A DNA stretch of 10,650 bases from Candidatus Colicola coprequi (GTDB taxonomy: Bacteria > Bacteroidota > Bacteroidia > Bacteroidales > Paludibacteraceae), in the NCBI GenBank assembly GCA_018065765.1, contig JAGHSR010000019.1, positions 1-10,650 of the forward strand, written 5' to 3'. The position numbers and the translations under genes were made by a program. Below the pieces are notes generated by a model. The model saw only the letters and a program-made list of their open reading frames with translations, did not search any database and was not told the DNA's origin. This document shows positions 1 through 7,239 of the stretch, in pieces (positions within the stretch are counted from its first letter, which is position 1; each line of letters opens with the position of its first letter).

Positions 1-834
1 AATCTGGATAATGTTTTCAGTAAGCACAAGGATATCCAAGGCGTCATTCATTTTGCAGCCAGCAAAGCAGTGGGCGAGTCGGTCGAAAAACCACTCAAAT
101 ACTACAAAAACAATGTCGTATCACTCTTAAACTTGCTGGAAGCTATGAATCAACATGGCGTCACCAACATTGTCTTTTCCAGTTCGTGCACTGTCTATGG
201 ACAACCTTCCGCAGAGCATCTGCCGGTGAACGAAACGGCACCTATTCAAAAAGCACTCTCGCCATACGGAAATACCAAGCAAATCAACGAGGATATCTTA
301 TGCGACGAGGCACATGCCAACCAGGATTTGCAGGTAACTATCTTACGCTATTTTAATCCCATTGGCGCACACCCCTCTGCTAAAATAGGTGAGCTGCCCA
401 ACGGTGTGCCTAACAACCTACTGCCATTTGTCACCCAAACGGCTGCCGGAGTGCGTCAACAACTAAAAATCTATGGCGATGACTACAACACTCCCGATGG
501 TTCTTGCATTCGTGATTATATCTACGTGGTGGATCTGGCTCGTGCCCATGTCAAAGCCATTGAGCGCATGTTGAACAACCCATCACGCGAGCAAATAGAG
601 GTGTTCAATCTCGGTACCGGTCGCGGTTTGAGCGTCAAGGAAATCGTCAATACTTTCATGCAAGTATCAGGAGTAACGATACCTTATACTGTCGTTGGAC
701 GCCGCGAAGGGGATATTGAACAAGTTTGGGCTGACCCTCGCAAAGCAAACGAAGTTCTCGGTTGGCATGCCGACACACCTATTGAGCAAGTACTGCTCAG
801 TGCTTGGAACTGGGAAAAACACCTTAGACAATAA
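1..834 (+). CDS. galE: UDP-glucose 4-epimerase, C-terminal part (5' end outside window)
   Basis: Interconverts UDP-glucose and UDP-galactose in the cytoplasm by an NAD-dependent oxidation and reduction at C4, supplying galactose units for surface polysaccharide. The reading frame is open from base 1 and gives 277 residues, so about 60-65 N-terminal residues, including the NAD-binding glycine motif, lie upstream of the window. In the visible part, HFAASKAVGES at residues 18-28 is the usual GalE segment. The catalytic Ser lies in SSSCTVYG (residue 62), and the YxxxK pair is Y89/K93 in SPYGNTK. RYFNPIGAH and the C-terminal GTGRG and GWHADT segments are also typical of the family. A GTG at 70 is an internal codon, not the start. 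The mannose-6-phosphate isomerase gene begins 33 bases downstream on the same strand, probably in the same operon. Function is confident from motif density; the true start cannot be seen. Confidence 0.95.
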   Translation, partial: NLDNVFSKHKDIQGVIHFAASKAVGESVEKPLKYYKNNVVSLLNLLEAMNQHGVTNIVFSSSCTVYGQPSAEHLPVNETAPIQKALSPYGNTKQINEDILCDEAHANQDLQVTILRYFNPIGAHPSAKIGELPNGVPNNLLPFVTQTAAGVRQQLKIYGDDYNTPDGSCIRDYIYVVDLARAHVKAIERMLNNPSREQIEVFNLGTGRGLSVKEIVNTFMQVSGVTIPYTVVGRREGDIEQVWADPRKANEVLGWHADTPIEQVLLSAWNWEKHLRQ

Positions 835-868
835 CCAATAACAAATCACCAATCACAAATAACCCAAA
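834..868 (+). repeat. Five degenerate 7-bp repeats filling the galE-manA gap
   Basis: Counting from the last base of the galE stop codon, the sequence divides into consecutive heptads: ACCAATA, ACAAATC, ACCAATC, ACAAATA, ACCCAAA. The consensus is AC(C/A)AAT(A/C), and the array ends on the A of the next ATG. The plus strand has no G within the array. There is no Shine-Dalgarno-like sequence before the isomerase ATG, so the array itself is the ribosome-binding region. The repeats are read directly; their function is unknown. Confidence 0.7.
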
Positions 869-1791
869 TGTACCCACTCAAATTTCATATAATCGACAAA
901 CCCAAAGTTTGGGGCAGTGAGCGTTGGCTCATCTCGGGATATGGAGACGATGTCTCCGTAGTTGAAAACGGCTATTTGGCTGGCAATGACTTAAACGATT
1001 TATTGGAGACCTACATGGATGAATTGGTAGGCGGAAACATCTACCAACTCTATGGCGACATGTTTCCTCTGCTCATCAAATGGATTGATGCCAAGGATGA
1101 TTTGTCCATACAAGTCCATCCGGACGACATGGCGGCGGCTGAACTGGAGCAAAGTGGCAAAACCGAGATGTGGTATGTCACGCGGTCTAACAATGGTTCT
1201 GTCATAGCAGGGTGGGCGAATGACACCGATGAGAATAGTGTTCGACAGGCACTTAGTCATAACACGTTGTTGGATAATCTGCAGCTCGTAGATGTCAAAC
1301 CTAACGACGTTATCTTCATTCCGGCGGGAGAAGTGCATAGTTTGCGACACGGCACACAGGTGATAGAGATTCAACAGAGTTGCGACATCACCTATCGTCT
1401 GTTCGACTACAACCGATTGGGACAGGATGGCAAACCGCGTGAGTTGCATATCGACGAGGCACTAACTGTGATGGACTATAACCATAATGAACAGCCGCTC
1501 ACACCATATCAGTGCAACTTGAATCAAGCTGCAAATTTGGTTCAAGATGAGCACTTTATCACCAATAAGATATGTTTCAATCGCACCATTGGACGCGACT
1601 ATGCAGCCTTGGATTCTTTTGTTATTTACGTAGCGATTGAGGGAACCTGCGAAGTTCGTTGGGAGAATCAACCCAAAGAAGAGCAACTCATTATCCATCC
1701 CAACGAAGCCGTACTTATCCCTGCATCGTTGGACGATATACAACTAATACCAACCGGTGAAGTCGCTCTCTTGGAAACCTATATTGTATAA
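868..1791 (+). CDS. manA: Mannose-6-phosphate isomerase, class I (short form)
   Basis: Interconverts fructose-6-phosphate and mannose-6-phosphate. It is a zinc-dependent cupin enzyme that feeds GDP-mannose and GDP-fucose synthesis or mannose use, in the cytoplasm. The 307-residue length fits the short Bacillus-type ManA rather than the roughly 390-residue enterobacterial form. Expected zinc ligands are present: Q82 and H84 in IQVHPDD, E100 in GKTEMWYV, and H157 in PAGEVHSL. The catalytic-region arginine is R177 in DITYRLFDYNR. The N-terminal KVWGSERW is the usual family opening, and a second cupin half runs from about residue 235 to the end. The first ATG after galE is used, and the family opening motif directly follows it. 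It is probably co-transcribed with galE. No promoter of the TAnnTTTG type is visible in the 33-base gap, which supports co-transcription. Confidence 0.93.
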   Translation: MYPLKFHIIDKPKVWGSERWLISGYGDDVSVVENGYLAGNDLNDLLETYMDELVGGNIYQLYGDMFPLLIKWIDAKDDLSIQVHPDDMAAAELEQSGKTEMWYVTRSNNGSVIAGWANDTDENSVRQALSHNTLLDNLQLVDVKPNDVIFIPAGEVHSLRHGTQVIEIQQSCDITYRLFDYNRLGQDGKPRELHIDEALTVMDYNHNEQPLTPYQCNLNQAANLVQDEHFITNKICFNRTIGRDYAALDSFVIYVAIEGTCEVRWENQPKEEQLIIHPNEAVLIPASLDDIQLIPTGEVALLETYIV

Positions 1792-1842
1792 GGTAGGTAA
1801 TTTTTAGAACATACCATAAATCACAAACGAACTATCTTAAAT

Positions 1843-1907
1843 TGTTCCACGCACGGGTGGATTACGGGTGGATTACGGGTGGATAAGGCAACAAAAATCG
1901 TGGAACA
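1843..1907. repeat. 9-bp inverted repeat enclosing the 11-bp direct repeats
   Basis: TGTTCCACG at 1843-1851 is matched by its perfect reverse complement CGTGGAACA at 1899-1907. Pairing extends a further two bases outward after one mismatch. The 47-base interior carries the three direct repeats and then an A-rich stretch. It lies between convergent operons and ends before the separate hairpin at 1922-1954. It could be a protein-binding arrangement, the ends of a small mobile or dispersed repeat element, or a long-loop RNA hairpin; the sequence does not decide between these. Confidence 0.6.
1853..1885. repeat. Three tandem 11-bp repeats, ACGGGTGGATT
   Basis: The units are 1853-1863 and 1864-1874, which are identical, and 1875-1885, where the last base is A instead of T. 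The period is 11 bp, close to one turn of the helix, so any bound protein would sit on one face. On the minus strand each unit contains a 9-mer close to the DnaA box consensus TTATNCACA: TTATCCACC at 1878-1886, and TAATCCACC at 1867-1875 and at 1856-1864. The repeats are certain; the DnaA reading is only an inference. Confidence 0.75.
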
Positions 1908-1921
1908 TTTCTTTTTACAAC

Positions 1922-1954
1922 CAACGAGGTCACCATTTATTGGCGACCTCGTTG
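1922..1954. terminator. Strong hairpin between convergent operons, probable terminator
   Basis: CAACGAGGTC (1922-1931) and GACCTCGTTG (1945-1954) form a perfect 10-bp stem. After one mismatch, three more pairs (CCA/TGG) close a 5-base loop, TTTAT. On the plus strand the stem is followed by CTGTTATTT, a weak T-rich tail that could end the galE-manA transcript. In the minus direction the stem lies just after the stop of the TraB-like gene and is followed by TTGTAAAAAG, which is not a good U-tract, so termination of the minus-strand operon is less certain. Confidence 0.7.
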
Positions 1955-1957
1955 CTG

Positions 1958-2851
1958 TTATTTCAGTGCTTTGTTGACGGGCTTTACTTTGTAGCCGGCA
2001 ACACGGAGTTGGCTAATCAAACCTTTCTCACCACCTAAGTATATACTATTGAGTGTCACAAAGCACCTGCCTTCAGACAGATAGGGTTTGAGACGCTTCA
2101 CCCATTGCGTATTGCGCTGCGCATAGACCTGATAATCGGAGTAACTCAACGAACCGGTGTTGTCCGGTGACTGAATCCGAATGGCTATCTCGTTGAGACG
2201 CCCCCATAGGTACAAATCGCGGATGGTGCGCTCTTGTGCGACCTCTTTCTCCGGATAGTCAATCACCTGTTTCAAATCGCGACATTGCCAATGAAATGGT
2301 TCGCGGTCAAATAGCATGTACATCGTCTCACCCACATCGTCCAAACCATAGACAGGGATATTGCTCTGCTGCGCTACTTGCTCAAAGAACGTCTCCATCG
2401 AACGCTCTTCTGTATAATCGAGCCACTTACGCATCAGTTCGACACGGTACATCTCGCACAGATAGGAGGGTTTCATGCGGCATAACTTATCCATACCCAT
2501 GCCCAAAGTCAGTTGCAACGCGGCATCTATCTCTTTGTACTCAGCATCGGTATAGAAATTGGTCAGTTTAATGGAGTCGGGTAGGATAGCAGCCTGACGC
2601 AATGCAGCTATTGCCTCATAGTCCTGCATGGCAAACTCTGTCAACACCTTGTTGCAATGGCTGTAGCACTTAAACACGTTGGGTATGGTGTCCAAAAAAG
2701 CAACATCCACCAGCCGGTTGGTGGCTAAAATATAGGACTTGCTTGATGCACCGTTGCCACTCACCTCCCACAGCAATTGCGCTTGAGAATCAAGAAACGA
2801 TAGGCAACAGCAAAAATTTATCACCAAACAATATATTGCATGTCTGCTCAT
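1958..2851 (-). CDS. Exported TraB/GumN-family protein with degenerate metal-binding motifs
   Basis: A 297-residue member of the TraB/GumN (Tiki-related) family, judged by its layout. An N-terminal hydrophobic segment (about residues 5-22, Cys-rich, possible cleavage after SQA) is followed by LLWEVSGNG at residues 26-34. The family's middle PVYGLDD segment is at 166-172, and the ending GGEKGLISQLRVAGYKVKPV is at 273-292. These are the family's typical landmarks in the right order and length. In active relatives two GxxH motifs and a Glu are thought to bind metal. Here the first GxxH reads ATNR (43-46), the second NSIY (268-271), and the Glu position is D171. It is therefore probably a non-catalytic member or one with altered chemistry. 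It starts two bases after the stop of the TPR gene, suggesting translational coupling and a shared role at the periplasmic side of the inner membrane. The family call is fairly secure; its function is unknown. Confidence 0.8.
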   Translation of the reverse strand: MSRHAIYCLVINFCCCLSFLDSQAQLLWEVSGNGASSKSYILATNRLVDVAFLDTIPNVFKCYSHCNKVLTEFAMQDYEAIAALRQAAILPDSIKLTNFYTDAEYKEIDAALQLTLGMGMDKLCRMKPSYLCEMYRVELMRKWLDYTEERSMETFFEQVAQQSNIPVYGLDDVGETMYMLFDREPFHWQCRDLKQVIDYPEKEVAQERTIRDLYLWGRLNEIAIRIQSPDNTGSLSYSDYQVYAQRNTQWVKRLKPYLSEGRCFVTLNSIYLGGEKGLISQLRVAGYKVKPVNKALK

Positions 2852-2853
2852 GG

Positions 2854-4857
2854 CTACTGTAGTCGTGTTATCAAATTGTATGCCTGATAGATACCCAACT
2901 CACCGGACTTGCTCAAATCGGCGATTCCTTCCGTGTTCTTGCCTACAAAAATGTAGGTAAGTCCGCGATTGAAGTATGCTTCCGCAAAATCAGGGTCTTG
3001 CTCGATGGCAAGAGAATAGTGCTCAATGGCGGCTTTGTAATCCTTTTGAGCACAAAGCATGTTCGCCTTGTTGTAGTATGCAAAACTGAAATCTCGCTGG
3101 ATAGCCACCACATGATCGTAGTCGCGCAGCATAATCTCAAAGTCCATCGCACTCTCTTGTGTCAACTCACCGGCAGCACGCTGGTATTCCAACAGACGAA
3201 AACGCCAGTTAGCACGACAAAATGTGATAATGGCTTCACGCGAAGCACGGTCGTTGTCGCTATCGTTGCTGCTGTGCAGGATTTGGAGTGCTCGTGTGGC
3301 ATCATCGATGGCGGAAGCATAGTCTTGAACCAATGCAAACTCCATGGCACGGGCAAAAAACATGTCCTGCCCACGATCAATGTAGTCGGACAGAATGGAG
3401 ATATTCTGAAAATGCTGATTGACCATATCTGCCGTCAACGGTATCTCTTGGGTGGCAAAATTAAGGTCAGCAGGCAAACTGTGCGATTGGTTGAGTCTAT
3501 CCACTCCTGCATAAGAATAGTTAGTGCGACGCAATGGCTGCTTCAGCGCATAGTAAGTGAGTACGATATGGGGCTCGTTGACCACATCGGCATAGCGTTT
3601 TTGCACACTGCCACGTGCCTCAGATGCGTATTTGGGGCTACTTTCGTCCTCAGCCTCCGTTTGGTTTTGCGCAGCACGCGAGGAAAACTCCTTGCGACGA
3701 TCCTTAGATTGGGGCTGATTTTGCGCTATCTGAATATCCGTATTGACAGACTGTATGCTGTCCTTGTTTTGCTCCAACTGATAAGCCTTCTGCCTCAGGT
3801 CATACGCTGCTTTTTTCTTACCCATCGCCGTATGTGCCTGCGCGGCAAGGTAATAGGAGGGTAGGAAATAGGGATAACGCTCCATCAGTGCTTCAAAATC
3901 GCATATAGCATCCTCCCATTGGCGAAGTTGCAGCAGCAACGTGCCACGCTGATACAGCATCTCAGTCTGGTCCGGACTGAGTTCAATAGCTCGATTGAAA
4001 TCCTCTAACGCATGATTGTAATCGCCCACTTCTACACGCAACATACCGCGATTGTAGTAAGTCTGTGCATTGTTCCCACTCAGTTCCACCGCCTTGTCCA
4101 AATCGCTGAGCGCACCGCGAAAGTTGTGGTTGTGATAAAGAATAATCGAGCGATTAATATAGTCACCCGCCCATTTACTACCCAAATCTATCGCTTGGGT
4201 GAGGTTGTTCATTGCCTCCTGCTCGTTATCCAGCATTAAATTGATGAGTCCCAATGCAGACCAATTGGCAGGATTTTGCGAGTCATACTTGACGCTCTCG
4301 GCAAACTGGTCGCGCGCGCACAACGTGTCTTCCTGATTTAGGCAGATGATACCTTTCTCAAACAACAGCCCCGCAGAGTGCGGTTCACGGCGCAGCAGGT
4401 AATTGATATCTTCCAAGGCCTCCGTAAACTTCTTTTGTTCACTGCGCGCGTCGGCACGCATAGTCAGATAGGTCTTGTTGTCGGGTGAATAGACCAACGC
4501 CTGCGTAAAGTCCTGTTCCGCCTTGTCCGCCTCGTCTAACTGACGATACACATAGCCACGGGTATAATATGCGCCCGGCTGAAAGGGATTGCGCTCAATA
4601 GCCGCATTGCAGTCAAGGAGCGCACCTCTGTAGTCGGAGAGTTGGATTTTGGCTATGGCACGCAACAAATACGGTTCACTCAAGTAGGGTTTGAGTTTGA
4701 TAACCTGATTGAAATATTGAATAGACAGCACATAGTCATCAAAATACAGCGCGTTGCGCCCAATGGACGTAATACGGTCTGTGTTGAACTGAGCAACGCC
4801 CAAAGCACAATGCACACAGCACAATAGAACTACTATAAATCTACGAACTTTCAACAA
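2854..4857 (-). CDS. Large exported tetratricopeptide-repeat protein, TTG start
   Basis: A 667-residue TPR protein, presumably a periplasmic or envelope scaffold; no enzyme domain is recognised. Residues 1-22 form a signal peptide (RR, then IVVLLCC, and a cleavage site near GVAQ). No clear lipobox is visible. About nine or ten TPR units of roughly 34 residues occupy residues 29-365, with typical cores such as AYYTRGYVYRQLDEADKAEQ and TYYNRGMLRVEVGDYNHALE. A polar linker rich in Q, S, K and E follows (about 368-425). Next is a region without clear repeats (430-490), and then further helical repeats, the clearest at 592-625 and 626-660. No ATG precedes the signal peptide: an in-frame TAG at 4867-4869 blocks extension, and the only starts that keep the signal are TTG at 4857 or the next TTG at 4854. 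It sits 63 bases after the PBP gene and 2 bases before the TraB-like gene. Confidence 0.85.
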   Translation of the reverse strand: MLKVRRFIVVLLCCVHCALGVAQFNTDRITSIGRNALYFDDYVLSIQYFNQVIKLKPYLSEPYLLRAIAKIQLSDYRGALLDCNAAIERNPFQPGAYYTRGYVYRQLDEADKAEQDFTQALVYSPDNKTYLTMRADARSEQKKFTEALEDINYLLRREPHSAGLLFEKGIICLNQEDTLCARDQFAESVKYDSQNPANWSALGLINLMLDNEQEAMNNLTQAIDLGSKWAGDYINRSIILYHNHNFRGALSDLDKAVELSGNNAQTYYNRGMLRVEVGDYNHALEDFNRAIELSPDQTEMLYQRGTLLLQLRQWEDAICDFEALMERYPYFLPSYYLAAQAHTAMGKKKAAYDLRQKAYQLEQNKDSIQSVNTDIQIAQNQPQSKDRRKEFSSRAAQNQTEAEDESSPKYASEARGSVQKRYADVVNEPHIVLTYYALKQPLRRTNYSYAGVDRLNQSHSLPADLNFATQEIPLTADMVNQHFQNISILSDYIDRGQDMFFARAMEFALVQDYASAIDDATRALQILHSSNDSDNDRASREAIITFCRANWRFRLLEYQRAAGELTQESAMDFEIMLRDYDHVVAIQRDFSFAYYNKANMLCAQKDYKAAIEHYSLAIEQDPDFAEAYFNRGLTYIFVGKNTEGIADLSKSGELGIYQAYNLITRLQ

Positions 4858-4860
4858 TAC

Positions 4861-4888
4861 TAAACTCTAAACTCTAATCTCTAAACTA
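4861..4888. repeat. Four 7-bp repeats (TTTAGAG read on the minus strand) before the TPR start
   Basis: On the plus strand the units are TAAACTC, TAAACTC, TAATCTC and TAAACTA, back to back. Read in the direction of the TPR gene they end three bases before its TTG start at 4857. The sequence differs from the heptads at 834-868, but the period and the position just before a start codon are the same. Confidence 0.7.
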
Positions 4889-4891
4889 ACT

Positions 4892-4912
4892 CCTCCCCCC
4901 TAAAGGGGAAGG
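4892..4912. repeat. C-run/G-run quasi-palindrome between the PBP and TPR genes
   Basis: CCCC-TAAA-GGGG (4897-4908) makes a short GC-rich hairpin, with outer CCT and AGG (4892-4894, 4910-4912) able to pair around mismatches. It lies just after the stop of the PBP gene in the direction of that transcript and is not followed by a U-tract, so it is a poor terminator. C-run/G-run elements of this general look are, to my recollection, common between Bacteroidetes genes, so it may be a dispersed repeat. Confidence 0.4.
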
Positions 4913-4920
4913 CATGGGCT

Positions 4921-7200
4921 CTACTTGCACCCGGCATTGGGGTCAAACCAAGTCGGAATGTCAAATTGTGCCTCACGACTATAGCCTAATTCGGGGTCAT
5001 CATACACTTTTTGCATGAACGCTCCGTAGATAGGCAACGCCGTACGAGCTCCCTGTCCTTTGTCCATAGAATCAAAGTGGATGCTTCTATCTTCACCGCC
5101 TACCCAGCAGCCGGCTACTAATTCGGGGGTGAACCCGACAAACCAACCGTCTGAGTGGTTTTGTGATGTTCCTGTCTTACCGCCCATAGGCATGTATAGT
5201 TTGTACTGACTGCCGCGAAGACGCATTCCTGTACCTTCGGTAACCACCTTCTGCAACATGTATATCATTTTGTAGGAAGTCAATTCACTGATGATTTCGT
5301 GGGTGCGTGGTTGAAAAGTAGCAATCACGTTGCCGGAGTTGTCCTCTATGCGTGTGACATAAAGCGGTTCTGTTCGTATGCCTTTGTTCACAAAAGTGGT
5401 GTAAGCATCCACCATCTCCTCCACACTGACATCGCACGTACCCAAACACATACTCACAACGGCGTCTATGTCCCCCTTGATACCAAACGTGTGCATAAGC
5501 TTAGCCAATTGGTTTGGCGTGAATAGCGACATCAGATAAGCCGTAATCCAGTTGCTGGACTTCTTGAGTCCCCAAGTCAGATCCACTGTGTCGCCTACGC
5601 ACTCGGCATGGGCGTCACGCGGAGTCCATTCAATACCATTGTCATCGATGAGAGTGTATTCCACATTCTTAACCTTGTCACACGGCCACATCCCTTCATC
5701 CATAGCCAAGGTGTAGAGATAAGGCTTGACGGTACTGCCTATCTGACGACGACCCATTGTCGCCATATCGTACTGAAAATGTGTAAAATTAGGACCTCCT
5801 ACATACGCTTTGACATGGCCGTTGTGCGGGTCTATAGACATAAATCCACAACGCAGGAAATACTTGAGCCAGCGTATCGAGTCCATCGGAGTCATTATGG
5901 TGTCTTTGAGGCCATCGTAGGTGAAAACACGCATCTCGGTAGGTGTGTTGAAGGCTTCATCTATCTCAGCAGCCGAGCAACCCGCTTTCTTCATTGCACG
6001 GTAGCGGTCTGTTTGACGCATGGCACGATTCATAATAGCATTGATATCGTCTTTGCTCAAGTCGCGCGCAAAGGGAGCATAACTGCGGTTTTTCTTCTCC
6101 GCAAAAAACTGCTTCTGTTTAAAGACCATGTGCTCATGCACTGCTTCTTCGGCATAGCGCTGCATGCGCGAGTCGATGGTGGTGTATATGCGCAATCCAT
6201 CTTGATAGAGGTCGTAGTGACTGCCATCGGGTTTGCGGTTTTTAGCACAGAATCCATACAGAGGATTTTCATCCCATTGCTGCTTGTCAAACAAGTACTG
6301 TTGTTGATTCCACTCGGAGTAGTTACTCTGCTTAGGCTCCTTGGCAGTCAGCACCAAACGCAAATATTCACGCAGATAGGGAGCCAACCCCTGCTTGTGA
6401 TCCACACTGCGGTAGTTGATTTCTATAGGCAATTGCATAAGCGAATCGCGCTGCTCACTGGTGATGTACTCATACTTGCACATTTGACTAAGCACGGTGT
6501 TTCTACGATTGAGAGCACGTTCGGGATGGCGAATCGGGTTGTATAAAGACGGGTTTTTACACATGCCAACCAACATAGCCGATTGCTCGATGGTCAAGTC
6601 AGTAGGAGTGGTGGCAAAATACACTTGAGCAGCCGACTTGATACCTACGGCGTTGTATAAAAAATCAAATTGGTTGAGGTACATAAGCAGAATCTCGTCC
6701 TTTGAGTACAACCGTTCCAGTTTGCCGGCAATGACCCATTCGATGGGTTTTTGCATGGCTCGCTCAAAAATATTGTTGGCTCGAGGAGACCACAACTGTT
6801 TTGCTAATTGCTGGGTTAGGGTAGAGCCACCTCCTGCACGTCCCAACTTGATGACTGCACGAAACAGGGACTTGGTATCTATGCCGGCATGCCTATAGAA
6901 ACGCGCATCCTCAGTAGCTATGAGAGCGTCTATCAGATAGGGACTGAGGTCGGTATATTGCACCCCGACACGATTCTCAGTACGGTAATAGCGTCCCAAC
7001 GACTGCATGTCGGACGAAAAAACTTCGCTTGCAAAGCGATTCTTGGGGTTTTGCAGCTCTTCCAACGGAGGCAAATATCCCAAATTGCCGGTACTGATGA
7101 GAAGGAAAATCAAAAAAACCAGCAACACACCTCCTCCAAATATACCCCAAAACCAGAGTAGAAACTTACCTCTAAAGGTCATGTCTTTGTATTTTGTCAT
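4921..7200 (-). CDS. mrcA: Class A penicillin-binding protein 1A (glycosyltransferase plus transpeptidase)
   Basis: A bifunctional inner-membrane enzyme that polymerises lipid II and crosslinks the new glycan strands of peptidoglycan. The 759 residues begin with a short basic cytoplasmic tail and one membrane segment (about 13-36). The GT51 glycosyltransferase domain (about 55-235) shows ATEDARFYRHAGID with catalytic E97, GGGSTLTQQLAKQL (123-136), the second Glu motif around E154, and LERLYSKDEILLMYLN (161-176). The transpeptidase domain (about 440-735) has all three penicillin-binding motifs: S489-T-V-K492 with the Ser nucleophile, S548-S-N550, and K675-T-G677. The catalytic set is complete and the length is normal, so it should be functional. 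The start is the first ATG before the membrane segment, 39 bases after the hemW stop, so co-transcription with hemW is likely. A TAnnTTTG-like TACTTTTG lies four bases before the ATG, but no matching upstream element is seen. Confidence 0.95.
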   Translation of the reverse strand: MTKYKDMTFRGKFLLWFWGIFGGGVLLVFLIFLLISTGNLGYLPPLEELQNPKNRFASEVFSSDMQSLGRYYRTENRVGVQYTDLSPYLIDALIATEDARFYRHAGIDTKSLFRAVIKLGRAGGGSTLTQQLAKQLWSPRANNIFERAMQKPIEWVIAGKLERLYSKDEILLMYLNQFDFLYNAVGIKSAAQVYFATTPTDLTIEQSAMLVGMCKNPSLYNPIRHPERALNRRNTVLSQMCKYEYITSEQRDSLMQLPIEINYRSVDHKQGLAPYLREYLRLVLTAKEPKQSNYSEWNQQQYLFDKQQWDENPLYGFCAKNRKPDGSHYDLYQDGLRIYTTIDSRMQRYAEEAVHEHMVFKQKQFFAEKKNRSYAPFARDLSKDDINAIMNRAMRQTDRYRAMKKAGCSAAEIDEAFNTPTEMRVFTYDGLKDTIMTPMDSIRWLKYFLRCGFMSIDPHNGHVKAYVGGPNFTHFQYDMATMGRRQIGSTVKPYLYTLAMDEGMWPCDKVKNVEYTLIDDNGIEWTPRDAHAECVGDTVDLTWGLKKSSNWITAYLMSLFTPNQLAKLMHTFGIKGDIDAVVSMCLGTCDVSVEEMVDAYTTFVNKGIRTEPLYVTRIEDNSGNVIATFQPRTHEIISELTSYKMIYMLQKVVTEGTGMRLRGSQYKLYMPMGGKTGTSQNHSDGWFVGFTPELVAGCWVGGEDRSIHFDSMDKGQGARTALPIYGAFMQKVYDDPELGYSREAQFDIPTWFDPNAGCK

Positions 7201-7239
7201 ATTCCAAAAGTATTTTAATTCTTTTTTAATTTCTATTTT

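Noticed and set aside
1000..1743. Minus-strand open frames opposite the isomerase gene
   Set aside because: Shadows of a gene with all zinc ligands in place; no independent support.
1853..1907. CRISPR array
   Set aside because: The direct repeats are 11 bp with no spacers between them and no cas genes are present.
2998..3864. 288-codon plus-strand open frame opposite the TPR gene
   Set aside because: Fully antisense to a clear TPR protein with signal peptide and periodic repeats. Its translation has no recognisable domain, is Ile/Val/Leu/Arg-rich as expected for a shadow frame, and it has no promoter.
5608..6546. 312-codon plus-strand open frame opposite the PBP gene
   Set aside because: Lies antisense to the conserved glycosyltransferase and transpeptidase coding sequence. 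The translation has no domain or signal and its openness follows from the codon use of the real gene.
7205..7212. TACTTTTG on the minus strand just before the PBP ATG, as a separate promoter
   Set aside because: It fits TAnnTTTG, but the nearest upstream TTTG is 28 bases away instead of about 20, and the region is so AT-rich that a chance match is likely. The PBP gene can be served by the hemW promoter.
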